From: CAJXMH01 sp964001305
GTDB lineage: Bacteria > Bacteroidota > Bacteroidia > Flavobacteriales_E > Vicingaceae
Reading direction: 5' to 3'
Assembly: GCA_964001305.1 (NCBI GenBank)
Contig: CAXFAI010000026.1
Location: 1 to 64,000 of the forward strand
Length of the DNA stretch: 64,000 nucleotides
The position numbers were made by a program, and so were the translations under genes. The notes beneath the pieces were generated by a model, which saw nothing but the letters and a program-made list of their open reading frames with translations, was not told where the DNA came from and ran no database searches. Of this stretch, positions 1 to 9,700 are shown piece after piece. The stretch's first letter is position 1, and each line of letters begins with the position of its first letter.

Positions 1-2
1 CC

Positions 3-1205
3 TTAAATTTTGATCCTGATGAAGGAGGCAGCACATTAACCATTGGAGATGCTGATGCTGATGGCTTGCCAAATTACCTTGATTTAGATTCTGATAACGA
101 TGGTATTTCAGATAATGTCGAAGGGCAAACGACAGCTGATTTTGTAGCTCCTTTAGGAACGGATACAGATGAAGATGGTTGGGACGACCGATACGATTCA
201 GATGATGGTGGAACAGCTATTTCTTTAAGTAATAATGATGGAGTGGGTGAAGCAGATTACTTAGATAATGACAGTGATGGAGACGGACTGCCTGATTGGA
301 TTGAAGGTTTTGACGATGACAACTCTGGAGATGCATTAAATGATTTTGAAGAGCGAGCAAATAATTATGAGACATCGGAAGGTAATCCACTGAAATACGT
401 TAATACAGATGATGCTGATGCGGATGATATTCCTGATTGGCTAGAAGATGACGATGCGGATAATGTTCCTAATTTCTTAGATCCGGACCATCCATTATAT
501 TTTGATGAAGATAATGATGGTATAGTTGATTTGTATGATGCGGATAGCAGCGGAGTTGCTAGCAATGGTGTTCCTTCTAATACACCTGATTTAGATGGAG
601 ATGGTGAGTATGATTTTAGAGACTTAGATGATGAAATCTCTTTACCCATTGAGTTAGTTGAATTTGTTGCTCATAAAAATGGGGAGGTAGTTTTCCTAAA
701 TTGGAAAACGGTTGCTGAGATTAACAATGACTTTTTTAACGTAGAAAAGTCCATAGATGGTATCAACTTTACGTTGATAGGAACAGTAAAAGGAGCGGGA
801 AATTCGAATGCCGTGCATTTTTATGAATTAGTAGATGAGTTTCCGAATCAAGGGATCAATTACTATCGATTAAAGCAAGTAGACTATGACGGAAAATTTT
901 CATATTCTCCATTGAGAACTGTAGAATTTGATGATGCTTTTGGTCATGTTTTGATTTATCCTAATCCAAGTTTGGGAAGTGAAGTAATTAAAGTAAAGTT
1001 GATTGGGTTTAAAACAGGTAACTACCACTTTACAATTTATGATTCTAATGGAAAGGAAATCTTTGAAAAGAGTTTATTCTTGTCTAATGAATCAAAAAGT
1101 CAAATCATTACACTTGATGATTCACAGTTTTTCAAACCGGGATTATATGTGTTAGATTTAAAATCTACCTTCAAAAATGAGACTTATAAGATTATAATTA
1201 AATAG
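3..1205 (+). CDS. Giant TSP3-repeat T9SS adhesin, C-terminal part (partial, array copy 1)
   Basis: The frame is open from the first bases of the window, so this is the 3' end of a longer gene whose start lies to the left. The visible ~400 residues contain Asp/Asn-rich repeats of the form DxDxDG(I/L/W)xDxxE, which match thrombospondin type 3-like calcium-binding repeats. They are followed by an FnIII-like domain starting near SLPIELVEF (about nt 640) and a T9SS type A sorting domain beginning VLIYPNPSLGSE (about nt 950). The last ~360 residues align closely by eye with the ends of the next three genes, so this is the first visible member of a tandem paralogous family. The inferred role is a secreted, surface-attached, calcium-stiffened adhesin. 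A predicted strand-opposite ORF inside it is an artefact of GAT-rich codons. Confidence 0.9.
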   Translation, partial: LNFDPDEGGSTLTIGDADADGLPNYLDLDSDNDGISDNVEGQTTADFVAPLGTDTDEDGWDDRYDSDDGGTAISLSNNDGVGEADYLDNDSDGDGLPDWIEGFDDDNSGDALNDFEERANNYETSEGNPLKYVNTDDADADDIPDWLEDDDADNVPNFLDPDHPLYFDEDNDGIVDLYDADSSGVASNGVPSNTPDLDGDGEYDFRDLDDEISLPIELVEFVAHKNGEVVFLNWKTVAEINNDFFNVEKSIDGINFTLIGTVKGAGNSNAVHFYELVDEFPNQGINYYRLKQVDYDGKFSYSPLRTVEFDDAFGHVLIYPNPSLGSEVIKVKLIGFKTGNYHFTIYDSNGKEIFEKSLFLSNESKSQIITLDDSQFFKPGLYVLDLKSTFKNETYKIIIK

Positions 1206-1225
1206 ATTGATTTAACTCGATTCAC

Positions 1226-1257
1226 AAGGCTTAGTTTAATAAACTAGGCCTTTTTTT
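1226..1257 (+). terminator. Rho-independent terminator after adhesin copy 1
   Basis: A 12-bp stem (AAGGCTTAGTTT pairing with AAACTAGGCCTT, one G-U wobble) with a 3-nt loop is followed by seven T. It begins 20 bp after the stop codon of the upstream adhesin, so each adhesin is probably a separate transcription unit. Confidence 0.85.
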
Positions 1258-1275
1258 GTTTAAAGTTAACATTAG

Positions 1276-1332
1276 TTTAATCGACAGTTAATAATTATTT
1301 GTCGATTAAAATGTTGGATGTGTCTAATTTTC
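1276..1332 (+). promoter_or_regulatory. Upstream control region of adhesin copy 2: palindrome plus 21-bp-phased TGTC motifs
   Basis: A perfect 11-bp inverted repeat, TTTAATCGACA (1276-1286) and TGTCGATTAAA (1300-1310), overlaps ATTTGTCGAT (1297-1306). A second related motif, ATGTGTCTAA, starts at 1318, exactly 21 bp later. TAATTTTC (1325-1332) resembles the Bacteroidota -7 box TAnnTTTG, with TTTG at 1298-1301 placed 23 bp upstream. Related motifs with the same 21-bp step occur before the next two adhesin genes. Seen in sequence; the regulatory role is inferred. Confidence 0.45.
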
Positions 1333-1405
1333 AGCTAGTTGCGAAACTGGAGTGTGAAAAATAGAGTATATATAGGTGAAGTTTCATTCATAAACCCTTT
1401 GAATT

Positions 1406-4400
1406 ATGAAGCTAACAAAACCAATTTTTTACTCATTTATTATACTATTTTTTGTTCAATCATTAAATCTAAAATCTCAAGAGTTACACTCAAATGCATG
1501 TCCAAGTGGAAGTTCAACTTTTGAACTCGATTGGTCTAGTGAATCCTATACATCTGGAAGTCTTTCTGAAACCTTAAGTAATGTAGATGGCAGTGGCTAT
1601 GATATTACCTTCACAGTTAGTGGTTCAACTTCTGACTTAACCACCGAAAATTCAGTATTAACCCCCGGCATCACCAACTCCCTAAGTGGAGGAGTGGATG
1701 CATTACACTTTTCATCAGATGGATTTGGTGCAAATGATAGTGTTGTAATCAACTTAAGTTTTTCACCTGCAATTGCAGGAAATATTGCCTTTGATTTCTA
1801 TAATGTAATCGATGCTGGAACTCCGGGTGTGACTTTAATTGCTTATGCTCAAACTGCTGATGGAAACTACATTGTTCCATCTTTGTTAGATAATGGTTCC
1901 CCTTCATGGAACTTAGATGGCCCAGGTGTTGCAGATGGTGATGCCTCAAGTACCGCTGGAACCAATGATCAAGTGGGTGTTGAGTTTAGTAGTTTTAATC
2001 AAGTAACCGATTTATACATCGTATTTAAAAGATGTACAGGCTGTGGAAATGCAGCAGATACTGAGTTTGCTTTGGGAAACATTGATTTTTGTTTGGTACC
2101 TGATACAGATCAAGATGGTATTACTGATACACAAGATGATGATGCTGATGGAGATGGTATTCCTGATGATATTGAAAAATGTATTTCAAGCACCTCTTAC
2201 GTATTTGATTGGAGTTTGTATTCATGGACTGGCGCTCCAAACCAAACCACAAACTCTTATACAATGTCTGATGGTACAGAAATTAATTTAGCTGCCATCT
2301 CAAATGGTGCAAGTTTAGGAAGCATTGATATAAATTCAGATCGTGTTTCGGGTTTTGGCACTTCAGAGGAAGTTTGGGAAATATTGGCAGACCAACTAAA
2401 CAACAATCAATCAGTGGATATTTCCATGGGCTTTTCAAGTCCGCTTCAAGATTTAGAGTTTACAATTACTGATGTGGATGCGGCACCTGGTGATTTTACT
2501 GATTCAGTTATTGTAGTAGGCTATTATCAAGGATTTGTTGTTTTTCCAAATTTAACCGCAAGTGGAGTTGATGTTGTAGTAAATAATAATACGGCAGTTG
2601 GGCAAAAGCCTGTAACTGATATAACAGGAAATACTGCTAATGTTTTAGTAGAATTTTCTAATCCCGTAGATAGTATTACCCTTTTTTATAGCAATGGAGT
2701 GAGTGCTCCACCTTCACCTGGAGACCAAGCAATTGGTATTTATGATTTAACCTATATTGGAGATTGTGGATCTCCAGATACAGATGGCGATGGAGTTCCT
2801 GATTATTTAGATATAGATGCCGATAATGATGGAATTGTTGACTATATAGAATGGCAAGCTTCTACAAATATGCCAATTCAACCTGCAGGCTCAGACGCTG
2901 ACTCTGACGGGATTGATGATAATTTTGAAGGTGTTAGTGCTCCAATAGATACTGATGGAGATGGTATTCCAGATTATAAAGACTCGGATTCTGACGACGA
3001 CGGTGAACCAGATTTATTAGAAGGCTGGGATACAGACAATGATGGAGTGGCCGATACTTCACCTGCAGGAACTGACTCAGATTCAGATGGATTGGATGAT
3101 AACTTTGATCAAGTAGTGGGTCCTAATTCAACAACTAATATTACCAATAATGGTCAAACTTCTGATGATTTTCCAAACGTTGCTGAAGCAGGAACTGCAG
3201 AGTTAGATTGGAGAGAAGCTCCATTTGATTTAAATGATCGTGATGGTGATGGAATAGATAATTCAGTAGATATTGATGATGACAATGATGGAATTTTAGA
3301 TGTAGATGAAGGATGTGGTGCCACTATTCAAGTTAATATAGATTTAGATACTTATGAAGATGAAACTTCATTTACTCTCGAAAACCCAACTCCTACAACT
3401 ATTTTGTCAGGAGGAACATATACCGATGGAGATGAGCTTATTAGCGAATCAATCACAGTGTCAGAAAGTGGAATTTATGTTTTCACTATCTCAGATGTTT
3501 TTGGAGATGGAATGTTCTACACCGGTGGCTCAAATTCAAATGGTACAGCAAGTTATGCTTTGTCAGTAGATGGGGTTGAAATTTTTAATTCTGGTGCGAA
3601 TCCAAATTTTGGAACTCAAGATGTTTTAAATATCAATGTTGACGCTTCTTGTCCAGATACAGATAATGATGGAGTAATTGATTCATATGATTTAGATAGC
3701 GATGGAGATGGAATTGCAGATATTATAGAAGCAGGGGGAATTGATTCAGATGGTGATGGTGTTGTAGATGGAGTTTTTGCTGATGGAGATAATGACGGTT
3801 GGTCAAATACCTTCGATCCAAATAATGGAGGTACGGCTCTTGCTGATAATGATTCGGATGGAGATGGTTTGGAAAATAGAATTGACATTGATTCAGATGA
3901 TGATGGAATCGTTGATATTATTGAATCACAGCCTAGTGGAGTGTTAATAATTCCTAGTGGAAATGATAGTGATGGAGATGGAATTGATGATAATTTTGAT
4001 ACAGACATTGGCAATTCATTAACTAATCCAGAAAATACAGATGGGACAGACAATCCTGACTATATAGACACCGATTCAGATAATGATGGAGATAGTGATT
4101 TATTGGAAGGTTGGGATACAGATAATGATGGAGTTGCCAATACTTTACCTTCAGGAACAGACTCCGATAATGATGGACTTGATGACAGTTTTGATAATGT
4201 AAATGGAACAAACAATGCTACCAATGTTACCAATAACAATCAATCATCATCATTTTTCCCAAATTTAGACCAAAGTTTAACTACTGAAAGAGACTGGAGA
4301 GAAGCGCTCGATTACGATGATGATGGTGTTAACAATAGGGAAGATATAGACGATGATAATGATGGGATACCAGATGAGATTGAATGTAATGGAGGAGGAA

Positions 4401-6547
4401 CAGTGCCTAATGTGTCAACATTGTTTACTTCAGGAATCGGTACTTATAATGTAGCCGTGGATGGAGAGTTAATTATTACCATGAATGGTGGTGATGGAGG
4501 AGGAGGGTCAGCTACAGCAGGCGGCAGTGGTGCAACAATTTCTGCAACTTTTGAAGTTACAGCAGGTGATGTTGTTAGGTATGTTGTTGGAGCAGGCAGT
4601 GATGGTGCTTTATTTTCAGCCGGAGGAGCCGGTAGTAGTGGAATGTTTATTAATGACGATCTAATCATGGTAGCCGGTGGCGGTGCAGGTGGAGATAATA
4701 GCTTTGGTGCTGTTGGTTTTGGTGCAAACTCAGGTACTGGGGGAGATAATGGCTCTGGAACAGGCCCAGGAAATGGAGGTGCTGGAGGTGCAGGAGGTGG
4801 TTCAACCTCCGATAATGATGGTGCCGGCGGAGGCGGTGGAATAAATTCAGCAGGTGGAACCGCATCTTCTGGAGGAGGTGGTGGAGCTGCCGCAGACCTT
4901 ATCCCTTCTAATGGTGTAACTCTTGTTTCAGGTGGAACTTCAGCAGATGTTGGGAATACTTCTGGAGCTTCTGGGTTTACAGGTGGTGGAGGAGCTAGTG
5001 GTGGTTCATGGTCTGGCGGTGGTGGCGGCTACTCTGGAGGTGGTGGAGCAGGAAATGGTGGGTCAGCTGGTGGTGGAGGTTCATATTTGAATAGTTCTTT
5101 AGGAACTTTTTTATCGGGAAGTATAACGGCAGGTTCCAACGGAGCAGGTGGGGCAATATTGACAGATGGAGAAGATGGATTCATTACCATTACACTAAAT
5201 AGTGCTTGTACAACTGATACCGATGGTGATGGAGTGATAGATGCTTATGATCTAGATGCAGATAATGATGGAGTAGCAGACATCATTGAGGCGGGTGGTG
5301 TTGATTCTAATAACGATGGACAAGTGGATAATGATACCGATTCTGATGGGGATGGTTATGCTGATACTTTTGACTCAGATAATGGAGGATCTTTACTTCC
5401 TGTTGAAGATGAGGATGGTGATGGTATTGAAAACTATTTAGATGTTGATTCAGATTCGGATGGAATTCTAGATAATATAGAAGCACAAACCACAGCAGGT
5501 TTTCGAGCTCCACAGAATGTTGATACGGACAATGATGGTTGGGATGATGAATATGATTCTGACAATGGAGGTACAGCAATTACCCTAAGTAATAATGATG
5601 GATCCGGTAATCCTGATTATTTAGACTTTGATAGTGATGGAGATGGATTACCAGATTGGATTGAGGGATTTGATGATAATAATTCAGAAGATGCACTTGA
5701 TGATTTATTAAATAGGGCTAATACATTTGAGACCGTTAATGGAAATCCCGGATATTATGATAATTCTTTGGATAGTGATATGGATGGTATTCCAAATTGG
5801 TTAGAAGATGACGATATGGATAATATTCCAAATGCCGCCGATGCCGATAATGGATTATTTAGAGACACGAATCAAGATGGAATAATTGACTTATTCGACC
5901 CTGTTGATGGAGGAGCTTCAAGTAACTTACCTGACGGGGATGGTGATGGTGAGTATGATTTTCGAGATACGGATAATCAAATATCGTTGCCAATTGAGCT
6001 TATTCGTTTTAAAGCACTTCCACTTAATGGAATTGTAAAGCTTCAATGGACTACACAATCAGAAATTAACAATGACTATTTTATCATTGAAAAAAGAAAC
6101 AACAAGGGTGTATTTGAATCAATAGGTAAAATAGATGGTGCAGGGAATAGCAATAGGGTGATTGATTATGTATCTTTTGATTATCATCCTTTTTATGGAG
6201 CCAATTACTATCGATTAAAGCAAGTTGATTTTGATGGTAAATATGCTTATTCAAGTATTCAAGTAGTATTCTTTAATTCAAGTGATAATTGGAGTGTTTA
6301 CCCTAACCCATCAAATGGTAATCATTTGTTTATAGATTATGAAATTCAAAAAAACTTAATCGATCCAATTTTAATTGAAATTTATACCAATAAGGGTAAG
6401 TTGGTTTATTCAACTCAAATTTTCAATTCTGAATTAGACTTAAAGCAATTGAATGTATTAGAAAATTCAACTTTAAGTAAAGGAGTATTTATACTTAAAT
6501 TAAGGATAAACAAAAATGTAAAGACTCGAACTTTTATAGTAAACTAA
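1406..6547 (+). CDS. Giant TSP3-repeat T9SS adhesin with ALK/LTK-like glycine-rich domain (array copy 2)
   Basis: This 1713-residue protein starts with a signal peptide (about residues 1-25). An N-terminal beta domain (to about 230) is shared with copies 3 and 4 and includes a CTGCGN cysteine pair. Blocks of Asp-rich TSP3-like calcium-binding repeats alternate with beta modules; one module at about nt 3310-3650 is not seen in the other copies. Residues ~996-1265 form a glycine-rich domain containing GGGGYSGGGG and VVGAGS motifs, like the Pfam glycine-rich region of ALK/LTK receptors. An FnIII-like domain (from ~1527) and a T9SS tail (from ~1628, VYPNPSNGN) close the protein. The expected path is Sec export, T9SS secretion and surface attachment. 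The substrate or partner cannot be told from sequence. Confidence 0.92.
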   Translation: MKLTKPIFYSFIILFFVQSLNLKSQELHSNACPSGSSTFELDWSSESYTSGSLSETLSNVDGSGYDITFTVSGSTSDLTTENSVLTPGITNSLSGGVDALHFSSDGFGANDSVVINLSFSPAIAGNIAFDFYNVIDAGTPGVTLIAYAQTADGNYIVPSLLDNGSPSWNLDGPGVADGDASSTAGTNDQVGVEFSSFNQVTDLYIVFKRCTGCGNAADTEFALGNIDFCLVPDTDQDGITDTQDDDADGDGIPDDIEKCISSTSYVFDWSLYSWTGAPNQTTNSYTMSDGTEINLAAISNGASLGSIDINSDRVSGFGTSEEVWEILADQLNNNQSVDISMGFSSPLQDLEFTITDVDAAPGDFTDSVIVVGYYQGFVVFPNLTASGVDVVVNNNTAVGQKPVTDITGNTANVLVEFSNPVDSITLFYSNGVSAPPSPGDQAIGIYDLTYIGDCGSPDTDGDGVPDYLDIDADNDGIVDYIEWQASTNMPIQPAGSDADSDGIDDNFEGVSAPIDTDGDGIPDYKDSDSDDDGEPDLLEGWDTDNDGVADTSPAGTDSDSDGLDDNFDQVVGPNSTTNITNNGQTSDDFPNVAEAGTAELDWREAPFDLNDRDGDGIDNSVDIDDDNDGILDVDEGCGATIQVNIDLDTYEDETSFTLENPTPTTILSGGTYTDGDELISESITVSESGIYVFTISDVFGDGMFYTGGSNSNGTASYALSVDGVEIFNSGANPNFGTQDVLNINVDASCPDTDNDGVIDSYDLDSDGDGIADIIEAGGIDSDGDGVVDGVFADGDNDGWSNTFDPNNGGTALADNDSDGDGLENRIDIDSDDDGIVDIIESQPSGVLIIPSGNDSDGDGIDDNFDTDIGNSLTNPENTDGTDNPDYIDTDSDNDGDSDLLEGWDTDNDGVANTLPSGTDSDNDGLDDSFDNVNGTNNATNVTNNNQSSSFFPNLDQSLTTERDWREALDYDDDGVNNREDIDDDNDGIPDEIECNGGGTVPNVSTLFTSGIGTYNVAVDGELIITMNGGDGGGGSATAGGSGATISATFEVTAGDVVRYVVGAGSDGALFSAGGAGSSGMFINDDLIMVAGGGAGGDNSFGAVGFGANSGTGGDNGSGTGPGNGGAGGAGGGSTSDNDGAGGGGGINSAGGTASSGGGGGAAADLIPSNGVTLVSGGTSADVGNTSGASGFTGGGGASGGSWSGGGGGYSGGGGAGNGGSAGGGGSYLNSSLGTFLSGSITAGSNGAGGAILTDGEDGFITITLNSACTTDTDGDGVIDAYDLDADNDGVADIIEAGGVDSNNDGQVDNDTDSDGDGYADTFDSDNGGSLLPVEDEDGDGIENYLDVDSDSDGILDNIEAQTTAGFRAPQNVDTDNDGWDDEYDSDNGGTAITLSNNDGSGNPDYLDFDSDGDGLPDWIEGFDDNNSEDALDDLLNRANTFETVNGNPGYYDNSLDSDMDGIPNWLEDDDMDNIPNAADADNGLFRDTNQDGIIDLFDPVDGGASSNLPDGDGDGEYDFRDTDNQISLPIELIRFKALPLNGIVKLQWTTQSEINNDYFIIEKRNNKGVFESIGKIDGAGNSNRVIDYVSFDYHPFYGANYYRLKQVDFDGKYAYSSIQVVFFNSSDNWSVYPNPSNGNHLFIDYEIQKNLIDPILIEIYTNKGKLVYSTQIFNSELDLKQLNVLENSTLSKGVFILKLRINKNVKTRTFIVN

Positions 6548-6583
6548 GTCATTAGTATTAAGAGAGATATTCAAATTTTATTC

Positions 6584-6646
6584 TTTTGTCGATAGAAATT
6601 GGAGTTTTGTCTTAAGAAAATGTAAACTTATCTAGTAATTTTGTCG
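6584..6646 (+). promoter_or_regulatory. Upstream control region of adhesin copy 3: phased TTTTGTC motifs and -7 box
   Basis: TTTTGTCGAT (from 6584) is followed exactly 21 bp later by TTTTGTCTTA (from 6605), and TTTTGTCG occurs again at 6639. The last copy completes TAATTTTG (6636-6643), a perfect match to the Bacteroidota -7 box TAnnTTTG. That would place the transcript start near 6650, about 50 bp before the ATG. The box is seen; its use as a promoter is inferred. Confidence 0.5.
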
Positions 6647-6701
6647 TAAGGTTATTTAGCCATAATAACTTATTGATTTATAGATTAAAGAATCATTGCT
6701 G

Positions 6702-9700
6702 ATGAAATTGCTTTTTAAGATTTTCCTTTCAGGTATTATATTGACATTTTCGTTTTTACAAACAAATGGTCAAACATTACATAATTCTTCATGCCCTTCA
6801 AATAGTACAAATTTCACTTTAGATTGGAGTTCAGTTTCGTATACCGCAGGTAGCTTAAGTCAAACCATTTCAAATATAAATGGCTCAGGTTATGATGCAA
6901 CTTTTACAGTAACAGGTGCTACAGGAACCTTAACAACAGAAAATGGAGTTAATACCCCAGGTATTACAAACTCATTGAGTGGTGGAGTTGATGCACTACA
7001 TTTATCTTCAAGTGGTTTAAATTCCACACAGCAAATTATTGTAAATATCTCATTTTCGCCCCCCATTGCAGGAAATATAGCATTTGACCTTTATAATGTA
7101 ATTGATGCAGGTACCCCAGGGGTTAATCTAGCCGTATACGCCGAAACAGCAGATGGTAATTACATTGTTCCTTCCTTAGCAGATAATGGTTCTCCGTCTT
7201 GGGATTTAGATGGCCCAGGCGTTGCCAATGGAAATTCAAATAGCACTGCAGGAACGAATGATCAAGTTGGAGTTGATTTCAGTAGTTTCAATCAGGTAAC
7301 AGATATTTATATTGAAATGGAAAGGTGTTCCGGTTGTGGAAATGCAGCGAACACAGAATTTGCCATTGGGGATTTTGATTTTTGTTTAGTTCCTGATACA
7401 GATGGAGATGGAGTAAGTGACCCACAAGATGATGATACCGATGGAGATGGAATTTCGGATGATGTTGAAAAATGTCCTTCCAATGTATCTTACACTTTTG
7501 ATTGGAGTGATTATAATTGGTTTGGGGCAACTACACAAACTACCAATTCATACACAATGCCTGATGGAGCTCAAATCTCTTTAGCTGCTACCTCAAATGG
7601 AGCAACCCTAGAAAGTATAGATATTAATTCAGATCGTGTCTCAGGTTTTGGAGCTTCTGAGGAGACATGGGAGATTTTAGCGGATCAATTGAACGAAAAT
7701 CAATCCGTTGATATCTCTTTTAGTTTTGATCAGGCACTAGAAGACGTTAGTTTTACCATTACTGATGTTGATGCTAACCCTGGTGATTTTACGGATTCTA
7801 TTATTGTAGTAGGTTACTATTCTGGTTTTGTAGTTTTTCCTACTCTAACAGCAAGTGGTGCAAATGTTGTAATTACGACCAATACAGCAGTTGGACAAAA
7901 CCCTGTTGATGATATTTCGGGCAATACGGCTAATGTTTTGGTTGAATTTAATACTGCAATTGACAGTATCACTGTTTTTTATGGAAATGGTGAAGCAGCA
8001 CCTGCCTCACCTGGAAATCAAGCAATTGGCTTCTATGATATCACCTACACTGGAGACTGTGGTTCAACGGATACTGATGGAGATGGAACTCCTGACTATT
8101 TGGATATAGATGCTGATAATGATGGGATAGTAGATTATATTGAATTTCAAGGATCAACCAATAATCCTATAGCACCGGCAAATAGTGATGGAGACGGAGA
8201 TGGTATTGATGATAATTTTGAGGGTGCTGCTGCACCTGTAGATACTGATGGAGATGGAATTCCTGACTTTAAAGATTTAGATAGTGATGATGATGGAGAT
8301 TTAGATATTTTAGAAGCCTGGGATACTAATAATGATGGTGTGGCTGATACTTCGCCTTCGGGAGTTGACGCTGATAATGATGGCTTAGATGATGCCTTTG
8401 ACGATGTGGTTGGCCCTAGTTATCCTACAAACATTACAAATGATGGCCAAAATTCAGATGATTTTCCAAATAATGATGTTCCAGGAACTGCTGAATTAGA
8501 TTGGAGAGAAGACCTTGATGCAGACGGTGATGGAATTCAAGATTATGCGGATATAGATGCAGATAATGATGGAATAGAAGATATATACGAAGCGCCAAAT
8601 GGTGCGAATCCAAATGGTGATGCAGATGGAGATGGAATTCCAAATTGGGCTGACACCGATGATGGAGGTAATGGTGGAGATGGGACTACTACAGATTATA
8701 CAGATTCGAATGCAGATGGTATTGCAGATATTTTTGATACAGACCTAGATGGAATACCAAATCATTTAGATTTAGATAGTGATAATGATGGTATACCTGA
8801 CATTATTGAAGCTGGAGGTACTGATTCAGATAATGATGGTATTGCGGATAATTTAACTGATTCAGATAATGATGGATTAGTTGATTTGTATGATACTGGT
8901 GGAACTCAATTAGGCTTTGCTGATTTAGACTATGATGGTTTGCCTAATCACTTGGATTTGGATAGCGATAATGATGGTATTCAAGATATCATTGAGGCAG
9001 GTGGTACAGATTCTAACAATGACGGATATGCGGATGTTTTAACCGATGATGATGATGATGGCTGGACGAACCTTTACGATAGCGATAATAGTGGTACGGC
9101 AATCAATTACTTAGATAGTGATAATGATGGGAGCTATGATTTTCTTGATTTAGACAGCGATAATGATGGCTCTGTAGACATAATTGAAGCTGGAGGAACA
9201 GATGTTGATGGAGATGGTCAAGTTGATGATTTTGAAGATGGAGATAGTGATGGTTGGGCAAATAACTTTGATTCAGATAATGGTGGTTCAGTATTGCCTG
9301 ATACCAATTCAGATGGTGATGGATTAGTTGATCGTTTAGATTTAGACAGTGATAATGATGGAATACAAGATGTTATAGAAGCAGGTGGTGTAGATGCTGA
9401 TAATGATGGTTTAGTTGATGATCTAATGGATGCTGATAACGATGGATTAGCAGATGTCGTAGATGGAATAGTAGGTTATCAGCTTTATGCTAATGGTGAC
9501 TGTTCAGGTACCACACTCAATTACATTCATAAAGTGAGTTTCTTCTCAGGAACATCAGAAGCGACAGGAGATGCTACATTTGAGTTTTGTGTTACAGGAG
9601 ATTTTGGAAATAATGCTGAAGATATTGTCTTAATTGATGAAGACGGAAATTCAACAACTTATGATCGTTCAGATTCTGATAACCCAGCCTATGCCGATTG

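Noticed and set aside
365..649. Minus-strand ORF rich in Ser/Pro opposite the adhesin repeat region
   Set aside because: The reverse of GAT/GGA-rich codons stays open by composition; similar antisense ORFs occur in all four adhesins (for example 3616-4053, 11063-11500, 16355-16723).
6696..6701. TTG start upstream of adhesin copy 3 (and similar TTGs at 13119, 27525, 41913, 56935)
   Set aside because: An ATG lies a few codons later and gives the better signal peptide or family N-terminus in each case.
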